Shown here one piece after another: positions 1 through 9,168 of a DNA stretch of 64,000 nucleotides (position 1 is its first letter; each line of letters starts with the position of its first letter). The notes under the pieces were generated by a model. The model saw nothing but the letters and a program-made list of their open reading frames with translations, was not told the origin of the DNA and searched no databases. Source of the DNA: Gracilaria domingensis (Eukaryota; Rhodophyta; Florideophyceae; Gracilariales; Gracilariaceae); assembly GCA_022539475.1 (NCBI GenBank), contig VCMS01000021.1, forward strand, positions 62,001 to 126,000. The letters are read 5' to 3'. Both the position numbers and the translations under genes were made by a program.

Positions 1-2417
1 GAACAGGCGATTTGCAATTCAACCATATAGTCGCAGTTGATATAATGTATATCAACAATCGTCCATTGCTGCATACTGTGGACGAAGCTACTCACTTCAG
101 TGCAGCTCTCTTTCTAAAACGAATCACGTCTGCAGAAGTATGGAAGGCATTTCTACGCTGCTGGTCTCGGTTGTACTTGGGGCCTCCAGATTTCCTGCGT
201 GTAGACCAAGGTAGTAACTTCGTGTCAAAGGAATTCTTGGACTCAGCTGATTCGGAAGGTATCTCCGTTCTCCAAGCACCGGTAGAGTCTCCGTCAACCA
301 TGTCGCATGTAGAACGATATCACGGGCCACTAAGATCTGCCTATCTGAAGCTGAGACAGTCGCTACCACGTTCTGAATCCGATGCGGACTGTCTGCAGAT
401 GGCTGTAAAGTCCATCAATGACACAATGGGACCCGAAGGGTTATGTCCAACACTCCTTGTGTACGGATCGTTACCACGACCTGCTCGTAGGACGCTAGCA
501 GAGACACAACTTCAGAGAGCAAGAGCAATCGACACAGCGATGTCTCAAGTGGAGAAGGAACACGCCAAGAGACGTATAGCGTTCGGATTGAAGCACCGAG
601 GAGGACCGAAAGGGAAGGAACATAGTGCTGAGCTCTCCAAACTACCTGCTGGATCTCCCGTATTTATATTTCGTGAATCTTCCAAGCAGTGGGAAGGTCC
701 ATTTCCTTTTATTCAAATCGAAGGGGAAACTGTGGTAGTTCAACTTCCACATGGCCGACGAATTTTCCGCTCACATGTGGTCAAACCAGAGATACCCTCA
801 CAATTTCAAGTAGCGCCCCGAGGTACCACCGATACCGAAAATGTCTCTACTCATAAATCCCGTGGCACAGATGGGGTCTTCACCGCTGATCAGAGTACTA
901 GGACGTTTTCGAATTCAAGAAAGAAAGAACTTGAAGGTTTGGAGAAACGAGAAACGTTTGAGGTCGTTGATGTCTCTTCTGTACCACCAGGAACCAGAAT
1001 TTATGGATCGCGATGGGTAGACCTCATCAAATCCCAGAACGGAAAGGCGGTTGAAAAGTCGAGACTGGTGGCCTAGAATTATCGGGACAAAGGTGCTCTG
1101 AATATAGCTACGAAGTCTCCTACCGTTTCCCGGCTTGGACAACGGCTCGTTGTTTGCCTTGCAGCGATGTTTCCGCAATACAGTGCATATGTCAGAGACA
1201 TATCTCAGGCCTATATTCAGTCAGGATCTCTTATCGAGAGGAATATTTTCCTCAGGCCGCCGTCCGAGATGAGCCTCGGCCCTGGAAAAGTATTGGTGGT
1301 CAAGAAACCTCTGTATGGAATACCTGAGAGTGGCCTCCATTGGTTCCTCACGTACCACACTCATCACAGAGATATGCTACGCATGATTCCGACCAAAGGC
1401 GATACTTGTTTGTTATTTAGACGGAATGAAGAAGAATTGAAAGCCGTAACTGCCCTTCAGGTAGACGATTCATTTGGTATTGGTGATGATGAGTTTCTTA
1501 GAGACGAAGAACAAGAATGCAAGCGGTTCCAGAGTAAGCCGAGAAAAATTATATCTGACGGAGAAGCTACTGATTTCAATGGATTGACGATCACTAAGCA
1601 GTCCGGTGGCGTTATGAAGATTCATCAGGAGAAGAAGCTTCGATCTTTGAAAATACCTGTGTCTCAAGGCGACTTCACGAGCACAAGAGCTCAAATTCAG
1701 TATGTCGGATGTTGCACTCGACCAGATCTTTGTGCATCGGTACAGCTGCTGGCAAGCGCATCACCCTCTCCCCTTCCAAGTGATTATCGAATGCTCAAGA
1801 GAGTCGTACGTCGCTGTCATGAGACTTCGAGCGCAGGTCTTCGCTTTGTTACCTTGGATAGAGACTCGATACGCCTAGGACTTTTCACAGACGCCTCATT
1901 TGCCAATACAGACAACCTCAAATCTCAAATTGGTTATGTACTTGTGCTTGTCGATGGTAACCACAATGCCAATATCATTCACTACGGGAGTTCGAGATGT
2001 AAGCGAGTTACGAGGTCTGTGATGGCAGCTGAAATACATGCTCTGACGTTCGGTTTTAACAATCCATATGTTGCAAAGCACATGCTGGAAGAAGTCTTGG
2101 GTCGTACTGTTGATGTCGATGCTTACGTGGACTCTAGGACTGTGTTTAATGTAGTGGCAAAGAACAGTGGAACGCTCGAGAAGCGTCTTCAGATCGATGT
2201 GTCTGCAATGAGAGAGAGTCACTCACGAGGAGAACTCCAGTACTTGGCATGGATTTCTGGAGAGGAGAACATAGCTGATGGATTAACGAAGGGAATAGTT
2301 TCTGATTCCCACCCTCTCTGGAAGCTGATGGTAACAAACAAGCTTCACGTTACACCCTCAGGTTGGGTGGAAGGGACACGTTCTCCCCATGTTGAAAAGA
2401 AAAACTCTGGAGTGTAG
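1..2417 (+). pseudogene. Copia-4 polyprotein (integrase-RT-RNase H), 5' end outside window
   Basis: This is the 3' two thirds of a Ty1/copia pol gene, read in one frame from the window start to 2417. The first part (about 12-900) is an integrase core: an Asp in AVDIMY, an Asp in RVDQGSNF and a Glu in SHVERYHG form the D,D,E triad. The RT begins near 1000 (YGSRWVDL, KSRLVA), continues through SQAYIQ and carries QVDDSFG in the position of the usual YVDD. RNase H follows (LFTDASFA, AAEIHAL, the Asp of AYVDSRT) and ends with the ADGLTKG motif. A single TAG at 1074-1076 interrupts the frame at the RT motif normally read as ARLVAQG or similar, most simply CAG to TAG. No frameshift is seen. Without that stop the frame is open, so the copy is young or was inactivated by one mutation. 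Gag and protease lie outside the window. Confidence 0.9.
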
Positions 2418-2701
2418 TATTTCACGAGGTATATCGGTGAGATAAGACAGTATTCATCTTACATGATGGATATATCAGAATGTCTCGCCTGATAGTGTAT
2501 GCATGTTAACGTTAGGATACAATAGGAGCCCCCTGCATTACGTAGGCTCATGTGGGCGACACTGGTTTCAGCAGGGTTTACAGCTGTCGATGATGATATA
2601 TAAGGAGCAACAGCTTCACAGTTGGCGATGAATAAAGACCTATCATCAACAACAAGAACAATACTATACCCAACCTTCGTTAGCACTCAATTGTGTCTAC
2701 A
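2413..2701 (+). repeat. Copia-4 3' LTR (candidate)
   Basis: The segment begins TGTAG and ends CTACA, a perfect 5-bp terminal inverted repeat of TG...CA type. A purine-rich tract lies immediately upstream (2394-2412, including GAAAAGAAAA), as expected for plus-strand priming. It contains a TATATAAGG-type TATA sequence near 2597 and an AATAAA near 2634. The LTR start overlaps the pol stop codon. The matching 5' LTR is outside the window, so the boundary is not confirmed by comparison; an alternative start at 2504 (TGTTAAC) has no purine tract before it. Confidence 0.55.
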
Positions 2702-2814
2702 ACAGGACATCGGATCTCATACAGCCTATCTCGGGAGGCCGTTGCTGTGATCCAGCCTGAATCTCGGTGTCTCTAGCTCAACGCGGGCCAGGGTACCCAA
2801 CCGACTCAGCGCAT

Positions 2815-3825
2815 TTATTCTGAGTCTACCCGTACTGTCTGCAGCTCTGACTCACTTCGAGAACAGGTGTCAACAGAATCTTCCAACCCACTCAATCCTT
2901 TACCTGGATACGGTGTCAACACTCTGCACTCATTTGAGTAGGCGTCGTCAGCAGCAACAACAGCCCAACTAGGGAGCTCAAGTCCTTTGAGAAGCTCATA
3001 TAGTGTTGTAGAGGCGAACGCGGTAGAGTCATGTGTTCCTCCAGAATGTGTAGCAGACACAAAACAGAATTCATAGTCCGCCTGTACTGCGGCTTGAACG
3101 CACACAGCGAAAAATCCTTTTTGATTGAAGTATTTCTTAGGATCCTTCACATCGCTTCGTTTTGGCTTTGTTCTCTCGATTGCGATTCCATCCAGCGCAG
3201 CGAGTACACCAAAGATCGGAGAACGCCGCACTCGACAAAACAAATTTGCTCTTTGCGTGCATTCAGCGTGAGTTCTCGGAAACCGAATCTCAGGTAGCAA
3301 CATATCTAATGCACACAGTGTTTCCTCAAATAGGCAGTATACTGTACTAGACCCTATTCCGTACTGCCATCCTACGTCTAAATAGCTAGCTCCAGCCATA
3401 ATACGTAGTGTAACGAAGAACATGATTTCGACGTTGAATGCCGTAGAAGTCTGGGTATGATGTCGCTGTGAGCGTTTTAAAGAAGATTGTAATATGTCCG
3501 CCAGGAGACGAAACTGTGTCTTCGTCATGCGCTACATGCGGCAAAATTGTTCCCATGAGATACTCTCCATGTGATGCTCCACGTTACATATGGGCCGTGG
3601 AAGCACAGTTCGTAAAAGATGAGAGGAGTGAGACTGATTCTGAAAAGCAAAGAACAAATTGGCAAGCAGAAACCGCTTATGTTTTGACACATGTGATTTG
3701 AGAACGCTCCGCAATATGTAGGGTCTACACAAGGCACGTCGGAGAACTGCGCTGTTGCTGAGGTTTGCCATGAGTGAGAAAACAACGTCGCGTGGTGGAA
3801 ACTGCTTTCGTAGGGTTGCATTCAC
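2815..3825 (-). pseudogene. PIF/Harbinger transposase, truncated, one stop
   Basis: The minus-strand frame from 3825 to 2815 encodes a HARBI1-like DDE endonuclease (DDE_Tnp_4 type). The N-terminal part contains a helix-turn-helix-like segment (SYLDVGWQYGIGSSTVY). The catalytic region shows LAALDGIA (first Asp), HDSTAFAS and VAADDAYSN (second Asp), followed by LTPYPGKGLSG. The family's final Glu (usually in I-E-x-x-F-G) is missing because the frame ends at 2815 without a recognisable C-terminus. An in-frame TAG at 3532-3534 splits the gene between CRM and RMTKTQF, in a position where the family normally carries an aromatic residue. The broken end lies only 113 bp from the Copia-4 LTR. TIRs were not found. 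It cannot encode an active transposase. Confidence 0.8.
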
Positions 3826-5245
3826 TCGGACAGAGAGTTCTGAGCTGTCTCTTTACACCGCACGCAACCTTTACGGAAACCAAACAAGTGACCTCTTACA
3901 GAGCGGCCGGCGTTCACTACTTTCCAGTTTTTCATTTCGTAAACTCCTGGAACGCCCCTCACTTTTACAGTACGAACTCAACATGTCGTTTTTCACTAAT
4001 ACTGCAGAAACCTTGCAGTAATCAAAATCTATTAATTATGTTCAAGTTAGACGCATTTAAAATTGCAATTCAAATACTTTACAAGATATTATTTGTATCA
4101 AAACCAAATCAATTTCGAAAAGATTTACGTATTACAAAACTATAGTGTTAGTCTCGTATGTGTATTGAGAGTTAAAGTTGTGGATCAATACTTCTGTTCT
4201 AAAGCTTTAGAGAAAAATAGTTTTCTCAAGTTGAAAAGAAGTTTAAACAATACACCTTATTCCACACTGTTCTAGAAAGATTACCAAAACTACTGTTAGT
4301 GCTAGTATTTATTATATTTTCGCTAAAATTGGCTTTAAATTTTGAGCTAATTAGCGAGTATCTACGCCAGTAGGAGGTTTGCAATAAAATGTGTTCCTTC
4401 TGTTTGTACTGCATTTTCTGTAGGTTTGAAAAACAAAGTGTGAGCGCAAAACGCAGAGTAGGTGCATGTGAAATAGTTACAAGAAGAAATGTGGCAGCCG
4501 AAAGAAAGAGGAAATAAGAAAGTTAATAACCTGTACGGTGATCGTCAGGACAGAGAATAGCTCCATAGAAAAAAGGGAAGACGCCTCGACGAGAATAGTG
4601 GTCGCAGAAAAGAGAGAAAATTGGCAGGACGAGAGGAGGGTTGGCCAAGATGAACTTGGATTGAGATGCGGAGCCGTCCAAGATTGAACAGACGCAGTGA
4701 AATGAACTTGCAGGTAATATACGAGTAGGATCAACCAGTTCACACAGCACGAAGGACACCACAAAACGCAACCACCCACGCAGTTTGCATTGCAATGTTG
4801 GCTGTCGACTGTCACCCACGCAGGTCAAACAAATAAAACAACGTTTAGACGTATGCATTTGCGTCTCGTTTCCAGATGTTCCAATAAAATATCATTTTCG
4901 ATTAGTTCACTTTCAAGGATATCTCAAATTAAGGATGTGCTGTTTAGCAAATTTTAAGATTTTATTGAATCTAAAACCTCTCTGGAAAGAAGCTTTTCGG
5001 TTCTTTTCTCGGAGAAGCTCACTTCTCTGAGCTCTAATTTATTGGAACGAACCGTAGCACACCACGTATCCGTGGGCAAGTGCGCGCGTATGCTGTTTCT
5101 TGGTTGCTGGTTTTGCAATCCGGCGCTGCTGCCTTCGTCTGCAATTCTTGGTTTGCACTTCTCCGCTCTCCGCAGCCCAGTGCTTTGCAACGTCGGACCT
5201 AATAAGCGCTCTTCGTGCTTTCGTTTTCGTTTTGGTTTATGTGAG

Positions 5246-5382
5246 AGTGGATGAGTTGTGAGGCGTTGAAGAACAAGACTGTGTGTTTGGTTCTCCTCAG
5301 CGCTGCTTTAATAGTAAAAATGCAGATGCTTAAACGGTTGCTAATATATATGTAAATGAATGCCACCTAATGTACAATATTG
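5246..5382 (+). repeat. Dispersed repeat, second copy at 54058-54200
   Basis: The sequence starting GTGAGGCGTT and continuing through GGTTCTCCTCAGC and CAGATGCTTAAACGG is repeated with scattered substitutions at 54058-54200. The two copies are about 49 kb apart and in the same orientation. It is probably a fragment of an unrecognised LTR or a short interspersed element; no coding capacity is evident. Confidence 0.7.
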
Positions 5383-5525
5383 AGTCATTTCGGTGCAACT
5401 CGATGAGCGATCTTTACTGAGTTTTGGAAGTAACGTGCCGCAGTAAACACAAAGTCACAAGCTTGAAAACAACGTAGTCAAACTCCAGCGGCATCTACGA
5501 GATGCAAACTGTCCCATGGGGAGCG
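5383..5525 (+). repeat. Direct repeat copy 1 (pair with 6482-6620)
   Basis: About 140 bp beginning ATTGAGTCATTTCGGTGCA and ending GCAAACTGTCCCA recurs almost identically at 6482-6620. The two copies bracket roughly 960 bp without an ORF. This layout could be a small LTR pair of a non-coding (TRIM-like) element, or two independent insertions of one repeat. Confidence 0.75.
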
Positions 5526-6224
5526 CGGGAAATAGCAAAAGTTTAAGACTACTGCCAAAAAAGTCATTTTGCGCCAATCAGTGATTGTAAAATATATCAA
5601 AAGTTTTGAAATATGTTGCACTTTGCAGCATGACAACATTACAATACGCTAGTGTGTGCGAACGAAATGTACATGTACATCTCGGAAGATGTCGAAATGT
5701 CGATAGTGCTCCTTCGAAAATATGAAAACGTCCGTAGCATTGTTCGTGAACGCTTCTAGGTCCAGAACGTAGCATACGTTACTTGAACGCATCTTTTGTG
5801 AGTAGAGTACCCCTTTTTAAATTCAAGCGAAGTAATTTATCAATAAAAATATGCCGTACTCAACACAGGTATATAAAGATGAAACCGGTATACACCGCGT
5901 TTTCAGGTGCAAAACTTCCCGTTTTTTCACATTGATAATCTAACTATGCATAGATTCTCTACTTGCTCTACGACAATACTGTCTTTGTACTACACATTGA
6001 ACACTAAGATGGTCTTGCTCGTAAAATTGAACGCGTTCCAATGTAAGAATGTTCCAGGAAAGTAAACCCTTCCCGCAAATCAAAGAGGATTCCCCTCCGC
6101 CGGAGTAAGAACGATTTCAAATGTGCTCCAGAATAAGGCCACTGTAAACTGTCAGCGCCTCTGAATTTACTGTAAAAGCTACTCAAATACTGCAATATTA
6201 TTTGACAAGAGCGCTTGACAGTCA

Positions 6225-6475
6225 AATCTAGTTTTTATGCCATTTCCCGCTCTTCTATGGAGAGGGTGGGTGGGTGAAAAGAAAAATAAAAGCTTTCGCA
6301 AGAAGATATTGATGGCTGCAATGGAAGATCGCTGATTGTCGATTGACTGCTTGCTGCCAAGGTGAGTGTCTCCCCATTGATCAATGCATGGGTTTTGGCG
6401 GCAAGACGTCACAGCAGCAAAGATCCAAGTAACAGCCCCGAATTTCCAATAAATCAGCTTCCTGGTTCGGAAATT
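6225..6475 (+). repeat. Dispersed repeat, second copy at 51710-51935
   Basis: Sequence from about GAAAAGAAAA through GATGGCTGC, CCAAGGTGAGTGTCTC and CCCCGAATTT to CAATAAATCAGCTTCCT recurs at 51710-51935 in the same orientation. An AAG|GTGAGT donor-like site and an AATAAA are retained in both copies. This suggests the transcribed part of an old LTR. Confidence 0.7.
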
Positions 6476-6481
6476 CTATTA

Positions 6482-6620
6482 TTGAGTCATTTCGGTGCAG
6501 CTCGATGAGCGATCTTTACTGAGTTTTGGTAATGGTGTGCCGCAGTAAACACAACAGCACAAGCTTGAAAACAACGTAGTCAAACTCCAGGGGCATCTAG
6601 GAGATGCAAACTGTCCCACC
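6482..6620 (+). repeat. Direct repeat copy 2 (pair with 5383-5525)
   Basis: This is the second copy of the roughly 140-bp direct repeat, starting ATTGAGTCATTTCGGTGCA. It ends 15 bp before the target-site duplication of Copia-1, so Copia-1 inserted just beside it. Confidence 0.75.
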
Positions 6621-6640
6621 CCTGCAAAGCACAGTGTGTA

Positions 6641-6937
6641 TATGGAACGTAAGACCAAGTTCAGGTACTACAGAAATTGCAATATTGCCTTGATGTAGGA
6701 CATATAACGAATGTTGTGAATGATGACTGCGACATGCTTGTCATTTCATGCTGGAGGTCCATAACGACTTACGCTGTGTATGTATACAGCAGTAGACGTT
6801 AGACTTCCTGTGCTTAAAAGTGTCTGTCTGTGTAGACGCAGAACGAAGACAGAGAGAGCAAGCACAACAGAAGAAAACAAAACTTGCTTGAACAAGAACA
6901 GTAAAGTGCTTCGATTATCTACAACCCGCTATAGTTA
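6641..6937 (+). repeat. Copia-1 5' LTR
   Basis: The LTR starts TATGGAACGTAAGACC and ends GCTATAGTTA, matching 33039-33335 over its whole length with about 14 substitutions. The termini are not canonical TG...CA, but the TSD GTGTA fixes the boundaries. The tRNA primer site starts one base downstream. Confidence 0.88.
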
Positions 6938-6938
6938 T

Positions 6939-6950
6939 TTATGGGCCCAG
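6939..6950 (+). promoter_or_regulatory. Copia-1 primer binding site overlapping polyprotein ATG
   Basis: TTATGGGCCCAG is complementary to the anticodon stem-loop of eukaryotic initiator tRNA-Met (CUGGGCCCAUAA), the half-tRNA primer known for Drosophila copia. The ATG at 6941 within it begins the protein MGPES. Confidence 0.85.
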
Positions 6951-8175
6951 AAAGCTCGAACCAACTGCCAACGAGACCTCGATTTTCATGGGACATCAGG
7001 AAAGTTTCCTGGACTGATGGACGCGGAAACCAAGAGCAATACGCAGAAGCAGTTTCTCTTTGTAAAGCGTTTCAAAACACCCTTGCGGACTGGAGCAGTA
7101 ACAAGGTTCCTCAAAAAGCTCAAGGAATTATGCTGCAAGCCCAACTGTACGGTCGCGCGCGGGATATATGTAAGGCAATTCCGGATTAAACGAAACGATC
7201 AAAAGAGGGCGCCGAAGCCATTGTCAATGCGCTGCATAAACGCGATCCGCTCGCAGTAGTGTCAGATGTGTTTCAAAACTTTGTATCACTTCTGAGCACG
7301 AAACGGAACCAGAATGAAACATTCAAAAACTTTGAGTCAAGGTTTCAAGCGCAGGTTTCCCGACTCAACGCCCACGGCCCAAAGGCAAAGCTCTCGGAAG
7401 CACTAGTGGCCTTTGCGTTGCTTGCGAATGCGAACGTAGACAGCAACCAAAGAGTGTCTGTTCTGGCTAATGGGGCACCAAGAGATGCAAAACTTGGTCC
7501 TTCCTCTACCACAAATCAGTTCTTGGCAGCTGTATCTTATGAATCAATTGCTTCCGTACTGAGGCAATGCGATAAGATGAAGAGTTCTGTAGGAGATGCG
7601 TCGCCGAACTCTATCTCGAGTCACACAGCAAGTTACTCTTCAAAGCCAAGGAATACTAGGAAACCATTTCAACGTCCAAGAAGAAACCCGGAACAAATCA
7701 CCCACTTGAAGGGCAGAACCAAGTGCCACTCGTGTAAGAAGTATGGTCATTGGATAAAAGATCATAATCTGGACGGTTCATTGAAACCAGGCTTCAAGGC
7801 TCTTGAGAATCCGGTAAGTAGAGACGCTCCTCGTAATCGGGTACTAACATTCAATATGGCCACTCTTGTAACAGAAGGAGAAAGTGTCAATGAATTCGTC
7901 GGTCCGTTGCTCGATGATGCTGCGCCGTACAGCGGAATTGGTTCCACCGAATTGAACCTTATCAGAAGTTTGGTCTATCCAGACTGGGATGGAACACTCG
8001 ATCCGTTGCCCGAATCCATCTACAATCGCCCGTACTGGCAGTATGGAAAGGGAGAACACCGGAGCGAGGCGAAGAAAATCTTGGGATCGATAATGCTTCA
8101 AGCACGCGCAGATGACGGTGGAATCGTCAGACTCCGACACCTAGTCATTCACGGTTCCTCTCAGTGGGTTATAGG
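6941..8175 (+). pseudogene. Copia-1 Gag and protease part of polyprotein
   Basis: The frame starts at the ATG inside the primer site (MGPES) and aligns without gaps to Copia-2 Gag (LPTRPRFSWD, WTDG, GRARDICK, FKNFESRFQA, EALVAFALLAN, DSNQRVSVLANG). A TAA at 7187-7189 interrupts it after CKAIPD; the frame resumes at once. A zinc knuckle CHSCKKYGHWIKDH has His as the fourth ligand. The protease motif LLDDAAPYSGIG and the segment leading to SSQWVIG follow. The frame is cut at 8175 by the hAT-like insertion and continues at 19400 (GRNVT). It is non-functional because of the stop and the insertion. Confidence 0.88.
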
Positions 8176-8804
8176 CAGGGGTGTCTTGCAATATATTTCT
8201 ATTGCAATTTATTGCAATATGCAATAAATATTACAAATTGCAGAGTGCTTGAGTATTGCAATTTATATTGCACTTTTTTTTCTATTGCAGTCAATATTGC
8301 GAAGCGTCTACCTTATCGCAATTGCGATTGCTGTGTGTACAGTGTCATGACACCCACGACAATCAAAGTACGATCTGAAAGATCTGAGGACATCGCAGGC
8401 ATAACTACAGGTGTACCTCCGACAGGATCGTACCTCATCTAAATGTAGCAAAAGCAAAATATCTGTACATTGGAAGCGAATGGCTGTTACCTGTAAAAAA
8501 CTGCATATCCAAAACTTTGAACGAAATTAAGGAATTTTTGCCATAAACTTTTTCAATTCCGTCAAAGCGTATCCACTGTGACCGAGGCACGTTAGACGTC
8601 GTGTAATATCAACTCTTTACAATTCTTTTTCGATGTCAATAGCCAAAACCTCTCTCAAATTACGTATCATCTTGGTGATTTAACTGCTGTTTTATTAGTG
8701 TTTCAAGGAACGAGGAAGCTGTTTTATCGAGCGCCGCGCATGGTGACGTGTACGCCTCTACTGAAATGGCGACTACATCGAGTGACCGTACTGACGCCTG
8801 TGTC

Positions 8805-9155
8805 TGTTAGAATTGCGTGTGTTTGCGCAATTGTGACACGTACTTGTATTACGTCAGATTCTGTATGAGGTTCTTACGTGTGTGAACTCGTGCGTGTCTA
8901 CACTGAATTGCGCATATGCGGGGTTTACAGCTCTTTGTTGTTTGTGAGCTCACGGATGGTGAGCTGTCTAGATATTATCTGAGCGCGTTCGTACGAGATA
9001 TAGCGCTTCTGGAAGTGCATAAATACCACTTGTTCAGGGCGCGACGGACAACAGAAGGAGGTCAAGCACAGACCATCCACTACTCCACCGCCGCCGTGAG
9101 AAAAGTATTGTTATTAGTCTATCAGTCGTTCGTTCCCATACACCCAGCTTACATT
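8805..9155 (+). repeat. Copia-2 5' LTR
   Basis: It starts TGTTAGAATTGCGTG and ends CAGCTTACATT. A GCATAAATACC TATA-like sequence near 9020 could place the transcription start about 100 bp before the LTR end. An open frame begins at 8916 inside this LTR, but the conserved protein start is at 9159. Confidence 0.93.
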
Positions 9156-9168
9156 GTTATGGGCCCAG
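9156..9168 (+). promoter_or_regulatory. Copia-2 primer binding site containing the start codon
   Basis: GTTATGGGCCCAG follows the LTR directly and is a 13-base complement of the initiator tRNA-Met anticodon stem-loop. The ATG at 9159-9161, complementary to the CAU anticodon, is the polyprotein start. Confidence 0.88.

Larger units (their letters stand above)
3826..6635. other. Gene-free stretch with dispersed repeats
   Basis: No convincing coding region was found. The open frames here are short, lack family motifs and overlap one another on both strands. The stretch holds several sequences that recur elsewhere in the window (listed separately) and AT-rich DNA at about 3990-4450. A block at 4790-4910 (GCATTTGCGT then CCAATAAA) resembles 53540-53600 and may be the 3' end of an old retroelement or LTR. 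I see no promoter or RNA gene. Confidence 0.6.

Noticed and set aside
2504-2704. Copia-4 LTR starting at TGTTAAC
   Set aside because: No purine tract precedes it and the terminal match is weaker than for 2413-2701.
8916-9158. Extension of the Copia-2 ORF upstream to 8916 (MRGLQLF...)
   Set aside because: It lies in the LTR, recurs in the 3' LTR at 13828, and homology with Copia-1 begins only at 9159.
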